IMG/VR virus record: IMGVR_UViG_3300037189_010516
Location: 1 to 43,273 of that record
Reading direction: 5' to 3' (one strand)
DNA: 43,273 bases
Origin: a virus
In this document: one piece after another, positions 8,478 through 17,859 of the stretch
How the letters are laid out: every line of letters starts with the position of its first letter
Numbering within the stretch: the first letter of the stretch is position 1
The notes under the pieces: generated by a model
What the model saw: only the letters and a program-made list of their open reading frames with translations
Databases searched by the model: none
Told to the model about the DNA's origin: nothing
Made by a program: the position numbers and the translations under genes

Positions 8478-8489
8478 GAGAAATAATCT

Positions 8490-9350
8490 ATGGCACAAAT
8501 ACAAGCAAGCGACTGGAATCCGTTGCAAACCACTGTTGCTAATATTATGGCAGGCTGGGGTCAGTCGGCCAGTGTTACCAGTGCGCAGGTTAACAACACA
8601 TTAAAGATTAATCATAATCATTATAATGCTCTTAAAGATGATATAAATTTTTGTTATACACATATTACTGGTTCAAATTCTGCTCTACCTATTAGAAATG
8701 CTGGAACGCAGATTACACAAGCCGACCTTACTAACGTGTCAGCCGCTGTTACATATATTAATACCAACAAAGCAACAGCGTCATCATCAAAACTTACCAG
8801 CCAATCGCTGGCTATTAGCACTACACAGGCGTATACTTGGTCTTCTCAATTGGGCGCATCTTATTCAATGACTTGGGCCAGTGCTTCTGATTTTAATGCG
8901 TTCTTTAACGCAGGCGGTTCAGTTAATTTCAGCATATCTAGATCTGGTGGTGCCGCAACATCCCAAAATCAAAGCTGGACTAATGTTTTAAGCGGCATGG
9001 GCAACGTGTATATGACATTAAATTCTAGCGGAAATAGTGGAACTATACCTGGCGCAGTAAGCATAACAACTGGTATAAATGGCCTTTCATCGTCAAACCA
9101 ACAATTTATAAAAGTTACTGATCAAGATGCAAACTATACTGCAAACTACATTAACATAACTGCTTATCTTGACGCGGCACCAGGTTCCGCTAGAGTATTA
9201 ACTTACGTAGTACTATTAGTTGATGCGCACGTAGGAACAGCAGGAGGCCCGGATACTGTAGACGGTAATTTTACAACGTCTTTCACGGCCAAGTATCCAT
9301 ATACATTCTCAGTATCAGCTACATCAAGTTTTAACGGGGTCCTAATCTAA
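8490..9350 (+). CDS. virion-type protein with paralogous module (copy 2)
   Basis: 286 residues. It begins IQASDWNPLQTTVANIMAGW and carries GWGQ, CYTHI, TQADLT and KLTSQS, matching in order the C-terminal module of the 1450-residue protein (NHNDWNLLQTKVATVLG, GWGQ, CYQHI, TQADYT, KLTNSS). The beta-rich second half has FNAFFNAGGSVNFSISRSGG, then SWTNVLSGMGNVYMTL. It has no enzymatic motif and no signal peptide. It lies 12 nt after copy 1 and 8 nt before the protease-esterase gene. The three are probably co-expressed and may assemble together. Virion location is inferred from composition and context. Confidence 0.75.
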   Translation: MAQIQASDWNPLQTTVANIMAGWGQSASVTSAQVNNTLKINHNHYNALKDDINFCYTHITGSNSALPIRNAGTQITQADLTNVSAAVTYINTNKATASSSKLTSQSLAISTTQAYTWSSQLGASYSMTWASASDFNAFFNAGGSVNFSISRSGGAATSQNQSWTNVLSGMGNVYMTLNSSGNSGTIPGAVSITTGINGLSSSNQQFIKVTDQDANYTANYINITAYLDAAPGSARVLTYVVLLVDAHVGTAGGPDTVDGNFTTSFTAKYPYTFSVSATSSFNGVLI

Positions 9351-9358
9351 GGAATAAT

Positions 9359-12300
9359 ATGAGTGATTTAATCGAATACATTGTAATTGTACACAACATC
9401 GAAGACAAGCAGGCCTTGCATGATGAAATTATTAATCTAGGCGGAAGCGAATGTGTGCCCGACAGGGAAGTTGATTGCTGTCTTAATCCAACGACCAGTC
9501 GCAATACTCATTATATGATGACCGAGGCCGAGGCCGAGCTTATTAAACAAGATCCAAGAGTGTGGGACGTTAGCAGAACATGGCAAGACCTAGGACTATC
9601 AGTAGGCCACTTCAATGTTAGCTATTCTCAAATTAGCAATCACTTCAGCAAAGGTAACACACAAGCATCAACAGACGTTAACTGGGCGTTACTTCAGGTA
9701 TTAGAAGGACAGAATAGATTCCAGTGGGGTAACGACAGTCCTATACAACTATTTGATGTAGCCGCTTCTATCACCGTTCCTTTCAGTGGAAAGAACGTAG
9801 ACATAGTAGTTGTAGATGGCCATGCTGATCCAGCACACCCAGAATTTGCAGTTAACGCAGACGGAACAGGTGGATCCAGATATAATCAGATCAATTGGTT
9901 AGCATATACTAATGCAATTTTTAATGGAACTAACGGCACGTATGTTTATACTCCGTATGGCGGAACTGCCGCGTCGGCAATAGATTCTTTATTAGAAGCT
10001 AATAACAATCACGGAACTCACGTAGCGTCTAGCTGTGCAGGAAATCAACAAGGTTGGGCTCGAAGCGCAAACATATACAATATTGGTTTTGGTTTTCCTG
10101 ACAGCAATCCAACTAATTCTACAACCAATGCTTATATTAACAGCTACTTTTTTCAGTATGTAAAGTACTGGCATCAAAATAAAACTGTTAATCCTAGCAC
10201 AGGAACACGTAATCCTACAATCTGTACCAACAGCTGGGGATATACTTCTACAGTACCTAGAACAGATATTCTTGCAGTAAATTATCAAGGCACACTTTAC
10301 CAAGCGCCGGCGGGAGGTTTTAGTGCGGCTCAACTGGCTACTTACGGTATTCCTTGTTTTGATGGTACTAACTGCTCGGTACCTGCTAGATATACTCCTA
10401 TGGAATCTCAAATAACTGATCTCATCAATGCCGGAGTTATTATGATAGGAGCCGCAGGTAACAACGGAGCTTATATTGCAAGAGATACAGCATCCAGTAC
10501 TGATAATAATTATTTCAACAGTTTCCTTGCCTCTGGGGGGAATACATACTATTATTGCAGAGGTTCAACACCTAGCGCAGTTACAGGTGTTATTAACGTA
10601 GGAGCATTAGATGCATCATATACTACAGCTAAGACATATTTTAGTAATTGCGGCCCTAGGGTCGATGTATATTCTCCAGGTTATAACATAACAGGTGCAT
10701 TTAGCACATTTGCTGGACTATCATACGAAGGATATCCGCAGGGCGTAGCTGACCCAAGGAACTCAGGTTATTCTATTGGTAAAGTACCAGGTACCAGTCA
10801 AGCGACTCCGCAAGTTGCAGGGTTAGTTGCGTGTTTGCTAGAAGCGTTCCCTACAGCTGGTCCAGCAGACGCACTTAGCTACATAACTGCTACAGCAAAA
10901 ACTGGTCAAATGGTTAGTGGTCAATTTATATATAACGGGTTTGATTACAGTAGCATACAAGGCGGGAACAATCGAGTCCTGTACGCAAGTTTTCCAAATT
11001 CACCCGTAGCATCAGTCGCACTATCTACAGTATCTGTTAAGACAGGAAGTCAAGTAAAATTTACACCTGTGATAGGTTCAGGTGGTGTTGGACAACTAAC
11101 CTACACTATATCTCCAAATCTTCCTACTGGTACTACGTTCCAAGGATGGATTGAATCTATACCTGGAAATACATCTTACTCATTTTTCCATGTAACGTCT
11201 AGTAATAGCAGTTCAATTCAACAAGGTGATTCTATCAGCGGGTCTGGTGTTACTCAAGGATCTTTTTTAGAATGGCCAACAGATGCTTCTAAAACTACTT
11301 GGACTATCCGTCCTGGCTACAGCGCCAATGTAGGTTCAGCAGGTAGTCCTATTTCTATTAATAACGGATTTCATATTAATTCTCTTACAGGAGAAATTAC
11401 TGGAAGAGTTTCCAACGTATTAGGATTAACAACATATTCTGTTACAGTTACAGGCAATAACATATCAACATCTGCGTCATTTAATCTAAGAGTTAACACA
11501 GAAGCTTCTCCTACTGTAACTACCGAAGTACCATACGGAACTGATCTATTACAACGTTGTGATATCTATCAACAAACTGGTGTTACTCCGCAAGGAGTTA
11601 TTATATGGGTACACGGCGGTGGATGGTCAGGTGGAGCAAAATCTCCTTATGGATTTAACTCTAGCCAAGGCGGTTATTGGATCAACGATTACGATCAGAT
11701 TAATCAATTAGCCAAGCAAGGTTATATTGTTGTTAACTGTAACTATCGATTAGCTACTGCTGGCACTGACTACATACCTTCTGGTGGTACTACTAACAAC
11801 TACCATCCAGCAGGAGCGGCTGATATTGAAACAATAATACAATTCTGTACTGTTGCAAATGCTGGTTCTTCTTACAGTGCGTTATGGAATCAGATCGTAA
11901 ATGCAGTTAACACGTATGGATTGATAATTTCAGGAGCAAGTGCGGGCGGACATCTAGTTGCGTTTGCAGGAATGAAATATATTAATGACTACGGCAATAA
12001 CAAAATTACTGCAATATGTCCTATTGTAGGACCAACTGACCTTGATTGGGTAACATTAAATGATACATCAATAACACAAACTGCAAAAGATATTGTTGAC
12101 AATTATGTAAACAGTGCCAGTCCAGTTGCCCTACAGGCAGCGAGTCCTAGATACATATACGGATCAGATAGCTCTCCAGGCTATGTACACAATGCGGTAA
12201 AAAATTCTACTGTAAAATGGATTTTTATCAATAACCTTAACGATACATTAGTACCGCCAGCATTGACTGATAATTTTATTAATACCTTACAAGCTGAATT

Positions 12301-13711
12301 AGGAAACAATAGAGTTACCTCAATTAAACTTAACGAAGGAAGCAAGGCATATACTGAAATAAATCACAATCTAGCATCGCCAATTTCTGTATTAGTTGAA
12401 ACTGCGGCAAATCTAGCTTTTGGAATTGTAGCCACGATTGCAATATCATCTAAACAAGTTTCAGTAGGATCGTCTACAACATTTACACCTGTAACATTTA
12501 CAGGCGGTAGTGGTGTTAAGACATACAGCATTTCACCAGGTTTACCAGGCGGCTTAAATTTTAATACTTCTACAGGAACAATATCAGGAACTCCTACATT
12601 AAGTTCTCAAACTACAGCTTATGCAGTTACAGCTACAGACGCTGCCGGTAAGAGTGTTTCTGCCATATTTACTTTAGCTGTGTTAGCAGTTGGCGGTGGA
12701 AGTGGTGCTGTAGTCAATCACAATGATTGGAACCTATTACAAACTAAGGTAGCTACAGTTTTAGGAGCACCAAGTGGTAGCACTGTAGATGCAGGGTGGG
12801 GACAGCAATCGAGTATTGTTAGTAGTCAAATTTCTGCTTATCAGGAAATTACTGGAGTAGAGTTTAATCAAATAGCAACAGATGTCGATACATGCTATCA
12901 ACACATCAACAATACTCGATATCAACCTTATTCTAGATCACCTACGCCTCCAATTTATTATCTAGTAACTCAAGCAGACTATACAGAATTATCAGGCAAA
13001 GTTGATTATGTATATTCAAACAGAACGACAGTTTCTCCAACTAAACTAACAAATTCTTCATGGACTGCACAAACAGGTTCTGTTGCATTTAATCAAATAC
13101 TTGGTTATGCTTATCAGGTTGAATTTGCAAACAACGCCGCCTTTAGAAGTTTTTGGAATGCAGGTGGATCAATAAATTGGAAATTTGCATTTGGTAATAC
13201 CGCCGGTAATCCAATTAGTCAAGGTTGGACAGACTTACTAGGTAACATGGGGTCATTTACTCTTACTAAAGATGCGTTTTATCAATCCGGACAAGCTATA
13301 TCTTATCCTGCAACTATAGGGTTCACAGGTGGAGTTTACGGTGGAAACATGTTAGTAGCCCCAAATCCTATTGCTAATCCGGGAATTACAAAATCAGCTA
13401 TAGTATATGAAGCTGATGCACATTACACAAGCAGTTTCTTTTCTATGTGGGTTGGGCTAGACAATGGCGACTTATTCCAAGCAAAATCAATCTATGTGAT
13501 AATGGCATTAGCTAATCAGTACTCAGGCACTGGTGGTTCTAACAGCACATCATCTGGTAATGCTATGATACGCCAAATTTTAACATATCCTTTCAATAAT
13601 CAGCCTATTGGTCAGACCCATGCGTATAATTACATAGACGGTACTACAAATTATTCTGCATACTATAACGGTATTGAGCCGAATAATCCTTTTGTAACAG
13701 GACCGTTCTAA
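9359..13711 (+). CDS. subtilisin-like protease / Ig / esterase / virion-module fusion
   Basis: 1450 residues, the largest gene here. About 1-75 resembles an I9-type propeptide (IEYIVIVHNIEDKQALHDEI, then TEAEAELIKQDPRVWDVS). About 140-545 is a subtilase with D153 (VVVDGHADPAHPEF), H218 (NNNHGTHVASS), oxyanion N368 (GAAGNNG) and S480 (GTSQATPQVAG). About 552-712 is Ig-like with an insertion. About 718-1022 is an alpha/beta hydrolase of the HGGGW carboxylesterase type, with HGGGW 752-756, S861 in GASAGG, D962 (NLNDTLVP) and H1003 (EINHNL). About 1023-1110 is a second Ig-like repeat (SPGLPGGLNFNTSTGTISG). About 1118-1450 is the virion module shared with the two preceding genes. Both catalytic triads look complete. 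No signal peptide is visible. AGGA precedes ATG 9359. I infer a particle-borne enzyme that cleaves peptide and ester bonds at the host surface. An assembly protease is the alternative. Confidence 0.85.
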   Translation: MSDLIEYIVIVHNIEDKQALHDEIINLGGSECVPDREVDCCLNPTTSRNTHYMMTEAEAELIKQDPRVWDVSRTWQDLGLSVGHFNVSYSQISNHFSKGNTQASTDVNWALLQVLEGQNRFQWGNDSPIQLFDVAASITVPFSGKNVDIVVVDGHADPAHPEFAVNADGTGGSRYNQINWLAYTNAIFNGTNGTYVYTPYGGTAASAIDSLLEANNNHGTHVASSCAGNQQGWARSANIYNIGFGFPDSNPTNSTTNAYINSYFFQYVKYWHQNKTVNPSTGTRNPTICTNSWGYTSTVPRTDILAVNYQGTLYQAPAGGFSAAQLATYGIPCFDGTNCSVPARYTPMESQITDLINAGVIMIGAAGNNGAYIARDTASSTDNNYFNSFLASGGNTYYYCRGSTPSAVTGVINVGALDASYTTAKTYFSNCGPRVDVYSPGYNITGAFSTFAGLSYEGYPQGVADPRNSGYSIGKVPGTSQATPQVAGLVACLLEAFPTAGPADALSYITATAKTGQMVSGQFIYNGFDYSSIQGGNNRVLYASFPNSPVASVALSTVSVKTGSQVKFTPVIGSGGVGQLTYTISPNLPTGTTFQGWIESIPGNTSYSFFHVTSSNSSSIQQGDSISGSGVTQGSFLEWPTDASKTTWTIRPGYSANVGSAGSPISINNGFHINSLTGEITGRVSNVLGLTTYSVTVTGNNISTSASFNLRVNTEASPTVTTEVPYGTDLLQRCDIYQQTGVTPQGVIIWVHGGGWSGGAKSPYGFNSSQGGYWINDYDQINQLAKQGYIVVNCNYRLATAGTDYIPSGGTTNNYHPAGAADIETIIQFCTVANAGSSYSALWNQIVNAVNTYGLIISGASAGGHLVAFAGMKYINDYGNNKITAICPIVGPTDLDWVTLNDTSITQTAKDIVDNYVNSASPVALQAASPRYIYGSDSSPGYVHNAVKNSTVKWIFINNLNDTLVPPALTDNFINTLQAELGNNRVTSIKLNEGSKAYTEINHNLASPISVLVETAANLAFGIVATIAISSKQVSVGSSTTFTPVTFTGGSGVKTYSISPGLPGGLNFNTSTGTISGTPTLSSQTTAYAVTATDAAGKSVSAIFTLAVLAVGGGSGAVVNHNDWNLLQTKVATVLGAPSGSTVDAGWGQQSSIVSSQISAYQEITGVEFNQIATDVDTCYQHINNTRYQPYSRSPTPPIYYLVTQADYTELSGKVDYVYSNRTTVSPTKLTNSSWTAQTGSVAFNQILGYAYQVEFANNAAFRSFWNAGGSINWKFAFGNTAGNPISQGWTDLLGNMGSFTLTKDAFYQSGQAISYPATIGFTGGVYGGNMLVAPNPIANPGITKSAIVYEADAHYTSSFFSMWVGLDNGDLFQAKSIYVIMALANQYSGTGGSNSTSSGNAMIRQILTYPFNNQPIGQTHAYNYIDGTTNYSAYYNGIEPNNPFVTGPF

Positions 13712-13720
13712 AGGTGACTA

Positions 13721-14062
13721 ATGGATGAAAGACTGGTAAAAGCATTAGAGCATGCTGAGTATAGGCAAACTCTAGGAATCGAAAGACAACGACTAAAAGA
13801 CAAAGCACATGCAGAACTTGTTATAGGTTATAGCGGTGGCATGTTTACTGTTGATCGTACTTTGATTGGTTTTATAAACTCTATCAAAGAATACGGTTCC
13901 GCTGTTATATTAGACGACAACGGATATCCTGTACAAATCGACGACCTGGAAGAATTCCAGTCTCGAGTAGTCAGTACATATTTTGAAGTTACCAATAGAT
14001 ATCTCACAGACTACAACGAAATCAAACAAAAAAGAACAGCGGCCAAACTGGTAGATCTATGA
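13721..14062 (+). CDS. conserved-looking small phage protein, unknown function
   Basis: 113 residues. It is mainly alpha-helical by composition: MDERLVKALEHAEYRQTLGIERQRLKDKAHAEL at the start and FEVTNRYLTDYNEIKQKRTAAKLVDL at the end, with a short hydrophobic middle (GSAVILDDNGYPVQI). I do not recognise a named family. A strong AAAGGTGA lies before ATG 13721. It sits between the protease-esterase gene and the glycosyltransferases and overlaps the next gene by 4 nt (ATGA). The helical ends suggest a scaffold or tail-assembly partner, but nothing in the sequence proves it. Confidence 0.65.
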   Translation: MDERLVKALEHAEYRQTLGIERQRLKDKAHAELVIGYSGGMFTVDRTLIGFINSIKEYGSAVILDDNGYPVQIDDLEEFQSRVVSTYFEVTNRYLTDYNEIKQKRTAAKLVDL

Positions 14063-14865
14063 ATCAAGGATGCTGTATCTTTGCCTTTGATGGCGACATT
14101 GCATATGGCCCACAAGCAGTTCTAGCGGCCACTCTAGTTAAAAAGTATCTCAACATACCTGTAACTCTTATTACAGACAAACTAACTTCAAGCAATACTA
14201 ACTGCACTATTTTTGATCAAGTTATTATTATTGAGATAGAAGATACAGATAACTCACGTGTGTTATCTGGCAGAAACATTTCATTTAAAAACATCAATAG
14301 AAATAGAATTTACGATATTACTCCGTACGATAGGACATTACTAATTGATAGCGACTTTCTAGTATTCAGTGACCGATTAAAACCTTACTTGGATAGTGAT
14401 AACGATTTCATGATATGTGAAAGCATGAAAGATTTATGCCCAAGAAGACCTGGGGGCGATGTTTGGTTCAGCCCATCAAGTCTTCATATGCTATGGGCAA
14501 CAAATATTATATTCAACAAAACACCTGAAAACAAAATACTGTTTGATCTAGTAGAACACGTTAGAGAGAATTGGCAATGGTATGGGACACTTTATCAGTT
14601 TGATACTAGAAGATTTAGAAACGACTATGCATTTACAGTTGCATGTCATATAATGAGCGGGTTTGGCTGTGAAAAATATCATGTGGCGTTACCTAGTCCT
14701 ATCTTAATCACTGATAGAGACTCTTTAGTAAAAATAACCAACACAAGCATGACATGGGTACTGGGCGAACAAAATACGCTTGTCAAAACAACCAATCAAG
14801 ATATTCATATGATGAATAAAATTGAATTGTTAGAAAAAATAGATACCTTTACATTATATGATTGA
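14059..14865 (+). CDS. GT-A-like glycosyltransferase (pair 1, copy a)
   Basis: 268 residues. An N-terminal hydrophobic strand and Gly/Ala turn (CIFAFDGDIAYGPQAVLAATLVKKYLNIPVTLITD) are followed by ITPYDRTLLIDSDFLVFSD around 95-113. The DSD there is a DxD-type metal and nucleotide-sugar motif typical of GT-A enzymes such as GT8. It is paralogous to the next gene, whose equivalent is HTPYKETVFIDGDFLFLND. A third shared block is an aromatic WQWY/DTRRFRNDYAF region. The enzyme would transfer a sugar from a nucleotide donor; donor and acceptor are unknown. It is coupled to the upstream gene by ATGA and overlaps the next by 8 nt. Confidence 0.65.
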   Translation: MNQGCCIFAFDGDIAYGPQAVLAATLVKKYLNIPVTLITDKLTSSNTNCTIFDQVIIIEIEDTDNSRVLSGRNISFKNINRNRIYDITPYDRTLLIDSDFLVFSDRLKPYLDSDNDFMICESMKDLCPRRPGGDVWFSPSSLHMLWATNIIFNKTPENKILFDLVEHVRENWQWYGTLYQFDTRRFRNDYAFTVACHIMSGFGCEKYHVALPSPILITDRDSLVKITNTSMTWVLGEQNTLVKTTNQDIHMMNKIELLEKIDTFTLYD

Positions 14866-15721
14866 AAAGCTATTAGACAAAGGCTATTTTATGATAGCTA
14901 ACAGTACTAAAGAAACAAACTATCTTAAGTTAGCGTATATAACTGCACTGACTATAAAATTAACACAGCCCGAAGGGTTTAACAATGTAAGCATTGCTAC
15001 AACAAAGGTAAAGAACGCACAGGCTTTAAAGTTATCTTGGGTATTTGATCAAATTATAGACTACGAAGGCCCTAAAGGAATGAATGCTAGATCAAGAGCA
15101 TACGAGCATACTCCTTATAAAGAAACAGTATTCATTGACGGAGATTTCTTATTCCTTAATGATGTTAGCCACTGGTGGACTCATATGCAGAAACACGACC
15201 TGTGGTGTGCAACTCGCCCTATGACGTTTCGTAATGAAACAATGACCAGCAAGTACTATCGAAAAGTCTTTCTTGACAACAACTTGCCAGACTTTTATTC
15301 TGGTTGGTTGTACTTTAAACAAAGCAGAGAAACATCTAAGTTCTGGGATATGATGCGAGCCTTAACTGATTATCCAGAGACATGGAAATCACAATTAATT
15401 AACTACAACTTTGAAAGTATTCCTACTGACGAAGCATGTGCGCTGGCCGCAAAGATGTTAGACATGGTTGAGGACATGAGTGATCCAAATTTACCATTTC
15501 CTAGATTCACTCATATGAAATCTAAATCGCAAGGGTTTGGTGATCATGCAACTAACTGGACTGATTACATAGCATTTCATTACAACAAAGACTTTAATGT
15601 AAAAGTTGGTCCTTATTTCCAGCAAGACATTTTACATTATACACAGAAAGATCTAATTAGTGAAAACTTTATTAATATGTTAGAGGACAAGGTATGGAAC
15701 AAGTACAAAGACATTATGTAA
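14858..15721 (+). CDS. GT-A-like glycosyltransferase (pair 1, copy b)
   Basis: 287 residues. The layout is the same as the preceding gene: an N-terminal segment with YITALTIKLTQPEGF, then HTPYKETVFIDGDFLFLNDVSHWW (about 85-108) containing the D-G-D motif, and later YNFESIPTDEACALAAKML, which fits the region that binds the acceptor in GT8-like enzymes. The pair probably arose by duplication. The end overlaps the next gene by 28 nt. The function as a sugar transferase is inferred from the fold-type motif; the acceptor could be phage DNA, a virion protein or the host surface. Confidence 0.65.
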   Translation: MIEKLLDKGYFMIANSTKETNYLKLAYITALTIKLTQPEGFNNVSIATTKVKNAQALKLSWVFDQIIDYEGPKGMNARSRAYEHTPYKETVFIDGDFLFLNDVSHWWTHMQKHDLWCATRPMTFRNETMTSKYYRKVFLDNNLPDFYSGWLYFKQSRETSKFWDMMRALTDYPETWKSQLINYNFESIPTDEACALAAKMLDMVEDMSDPNLPFPRFTHMKSKSQGFGDHATNWTDYIAFHYNKDFNVKVGPYFQQDILHYTQKDLISENFINMLEDKVWNKYKDIM

Positions 15722-16254
15722 AATTTAATTCTTCTACATTAGATATCCAGTCCATGGGCGTTCATTACACAGAAGAACCAGAGTTTAGCGTATTAGAAGT
15801 AGAATGGAAATTAATAGAACCGTTTTTTGTTGATTTAAAAAATATACACGAGTACTATCCTTTAATTGAAAATAATTCAATTGTAGGTTTTAGACGTAAA
15901 AGGATGTTTAATAGTAGCGTTGTTAAGAATGACGATCTCGAAACAGTTAAGTCTATCAGACCTTATGAAAATTTCATAGCAGACTGTGCTATACTTGCAC
16001 AACTAACTGGTAAAACTCTAAAGCTGACTTACGATCAATATCATTTTGATAATATTACCAATCAAGAGAATATCGAAAGATTGACTTTAGTTAAGGAAAA
16101 AGTATATAATATACACATTACAGAAAAGGGTAATCCCTACAATCTATACGACACCAAAGAGATTCAAGTAACTAACTTTATCAGTGGTGTGCCTGTAGAA
16201 TTGCCCTACGAAGGTCCAAGCCCAATATCAGTTTATGTCGTTGCTAAAAATTAG
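15694..16254 (+). CDS. hypothetical protein within the glycosyltransferase cluster
   Basis: 186 residues. It has no membrane segment, signal peptide or catalytic motif that I can recognise. Its composition is mixed beta/alpha with a C-terminal region of short strands (VYNIHITEKGNPYNLYDTKEIQVTNF, then VPVELPYEGPSPISVYVV) suggesting a beta-sandwich end. It overlaps the previous gene by 28 nt and the next by 20 nt, so it is translated as part of this operon. It may be a structural or accessory protein. Confidence 0.6.
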   Translation: MEQVQRHYVKFNSSTLDIQSMGVHYTEEPEFSVLEVEWKLIEPFFVDLKNIHEYYPLIENNSIVGFRRKRMFNSSVVKNDDLETVKSIRPYENFIADCAILAQLTGKTLKLTYDQYHFDNITNQENIERLTLVKEKVYNIHITEKGNPYNLYDTKEIQVTNFISGVPVELPYEGPSPISVYVVAKN

Positions 16255-17110
16255 TGAGCTAGATTGCATATTCATCTCATACGATGAACCAAATGCAGAA
16301 TTAAACTATGCAAGACTATTGCAGGAGGCACCTTGGGCAAAACGTGTACACGGTGTTAAAGGTAGTGATGCGTGTCATAAGGCTGCGGCTAATCTAAGCG
16401 ATACTGATTGGTTTGTTACTGTTGATGCAGATAACATCGTTAATCCTAAATTTTGGGATTTGGAAATTGATTTAGACAAGTACCCAAACGCACAAGCATT
16501 TAACTGGCCAGGGCGTAACAATATTAACGGACTGCGTTATGGTAACGGCAGTCTTAAAGCATGGCGCAAAGAATTTGTGTTGAACATGCGAACACACGAA
16601 GCCGCAGAAGAAGATAAAGGTCAAGTAGACTTTTGTTGGGAGGCAGGATACTATCCTCTCACTGTTAGCTATTCAGATACTATCATAAACACTACTCCTT
16701 TGCAAGCATGGAGAGCAGGTTTCCGTGAAGGAGTCAAAATGTGTTTAGATCGTGGCATCCGCCTTGAGCAAGGTAAACCTGCAAAAGATGTCATATGGTG
16801 GGAAAACCTACATAGATTGAAACAGTGGCTTACATTAGGTATACATGTTGACCAGGGTGCATGGGCAATCGTTGGAGCATGGCAAGGTGTTTATCTTACT
16901 ATGTGTACTGATTGGGACATTACCAATGTTCGAGACTTTGAAATTCTAAATGAAATGTTTGATAAGATATTTGGAACAGATCCATTAGAACTAATTCAAA
17001 TGTATCAACTAAAGGCAAAAGATTTTATTAGTGTTCCTGTTCTTAATGCAGATACAAGCGCATACGTAGTGAACACATTTGACGAGTTTTACAGGCTTAA
17101 TCGTGTATGA
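16235..17110 (+). CDS. GT-A-like glycosyltransferase (pair 2, copy a)
   Basis: 291 residues. CIFISYDEPNAELNYARLL opens the protein, followed by AKRVHGVKGSDACHKAAA and TDWFVTVDADNIV (about 57-69), whose DAD is a DxD motif like those of GT2/GT-A enzymes. The next gene repeats each block in the same order: FISYGEPNAEENY, TKRVKDVKG, FWVVDGDAQI. C-terminal blocks shared with it are AWRAGFREG versus TWRSAFREC, and a LGIHVDQGAWAIVGAW segment. The two proteins are clear paralogues and distinct from pair 1. A sugar or related transfer reaction is inferred from the DxD context. Confidence 0.65.
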   Translation: MSLLKISELDCIFISYDEPNAELNYARLLQEAPWAKRVHGVKGSDACHKAAANLSDTDWFVTVDADNIVNPKFWDLEIDLDKYPNAQAFNWPGRNNINGLRYGNGSLKAWRKEFVLNMRTHEAAEEDKGQVDFCWEAGYYPLTVSYSDTIINTTPLQAWRAGFREGVKMCLDRGIRLEQGKPAKDVIWWENLHRLKQWLTLGIHVDQGAWAIVGAWQGVYLTMCTDWDITNVRDFEILNEMFDKIFGTDPLELIQMYQLKAKDFISVPVLNADTSAYVVNTFDEFYRLNRV

Positions 17111-17804
17111 TTTAATTTTTATCAGTTACGGAGAACCAAACGCTGAAGAAAACTATCAGCGTGTTAAATCAAGGTTTCCTCTTACTAAGCGTGTTAAGGA
17201 TGTTAAAGGTATACATCAAGCACACATTAAAGCCGCACGTATGAGCTTTACTGAAATGTTTTGGGTCGTCGACGGCGATGCACAAATACTAGATTCATTC
17301 AGCTTTGATTACAAAGTACCAGAATGGGATTTAGAATGTGTGCATGTGTGGCGCAGTCGCAACCCGCTTAATAACTTAGAGTACGGCTACGGTGGCGTTA
17401 AACTACTACCTAAGAAGCTTACTATCAATATGGATTTAACCAAGCCTGATATGACTACCAGTATTAGCACCAAGTTTAAAGCAATGCCAGAAGTCAGCAA
17501 TATTACTGCATTTAATACAGATGCGTTTAGTACATGGCGTTCAGCATTTAGAGAATGTGCTAAGTTGTCTAGCAAAATTATTGACGGTCAAGTAGATACT
17601 GAAACTGAAGATAGGCTAGATACATGGTGTCATCTTAATACTGATATACCATTTGGCGCACACGGATATGCAGGAGCATTAGCCGGAAAGAAATTTGGTC
17701 TTGAGCATGTTGCAGAAATAAGTAAAATTAACGATTACAGCTGGCTAAGAGAACAATATGAAAAAACTTTTAAAAATACTAATGACTCCGTGGCAGTGGT
17801 ATAA
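17103..17804 (+). CDS. GT-A-like glycosyltransferase (pair 2, copy b)
   Basis: 233 residues from the GTG at 17103 (VYDLIFISYGEPNAEENY). This start overlaps the previous stop by 8 nt and lines up with the N-terminus of the paralogue. A TTG at 17079 is possible but would add an unaligned extension. FWVVDGDAQI (about 48-57) carries the D-G-D motif. TWRSAFRECAKL and PFGAHGYAGALAG match the C-terminal blocks of copy a. It is shorter than copy a by about 58 residues, mostly at the C-terminus. Its end overlaps the 33-residue ORF by 47 nt. Confidence 0.62.
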   Translation: MYDLIFISYGEPNAEENYQRVKSRFPLTKRVKDVKGIHQAHIKAARMSFTEMFWVVDGDAQILDSFSFDYKVPEWDLECVHVWRSRNPLNNLEYGYGGVKLLPKKLTINMDLTKPDMTTSISTKFKAMPEVSNITAFNTDAFSTWRSAFRECAKLSSKIIDGQVDTETEDRLDTWCHLNTDIPFGAHGYAGALAGKKFGLEHVAEISKINDYSWLREQYEKTFKNTNDSVAVV

Positions 17805-17859
17805 GTCACAAAAGCGTCTTAAAGCGTTAGCAAAACAAGATCCATTTATATACAAATGA
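17758..17859 (+). CDS. 33-residue basic micro-protein
   Basis: ATG 17758 to TGA 17857-17859. It begins MKKLLKILMTPWQWYKSQKR and ends PFIYK, and is very basic with an amphipathic N-terminal helix. It bridges the glycosyltransferase and the carbamoyltransferase: it overlaps the former by 47 nt in another frame, and its stop overlaps the carbamoyltransferase ATG as ATGA. The ATGA junction argues that it is translated, since the carbamoyltransferase start has no other Shine-Dalgarno context. A membrane-surface anchor or adaptor role is possible but unproven. Confidence 0.55.
   Translation: MKKLLKILMTPWQWYKSQKRLKALAKQDPFIYK

Noticed and set aside
9992-10411. An open frame of 139 residues on the minus strand within the protease gene.
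   Set aside because: It is antisense to a strongly supported subtilisin domain and has no promoter, Shine-Dalgarno or recognisable family.
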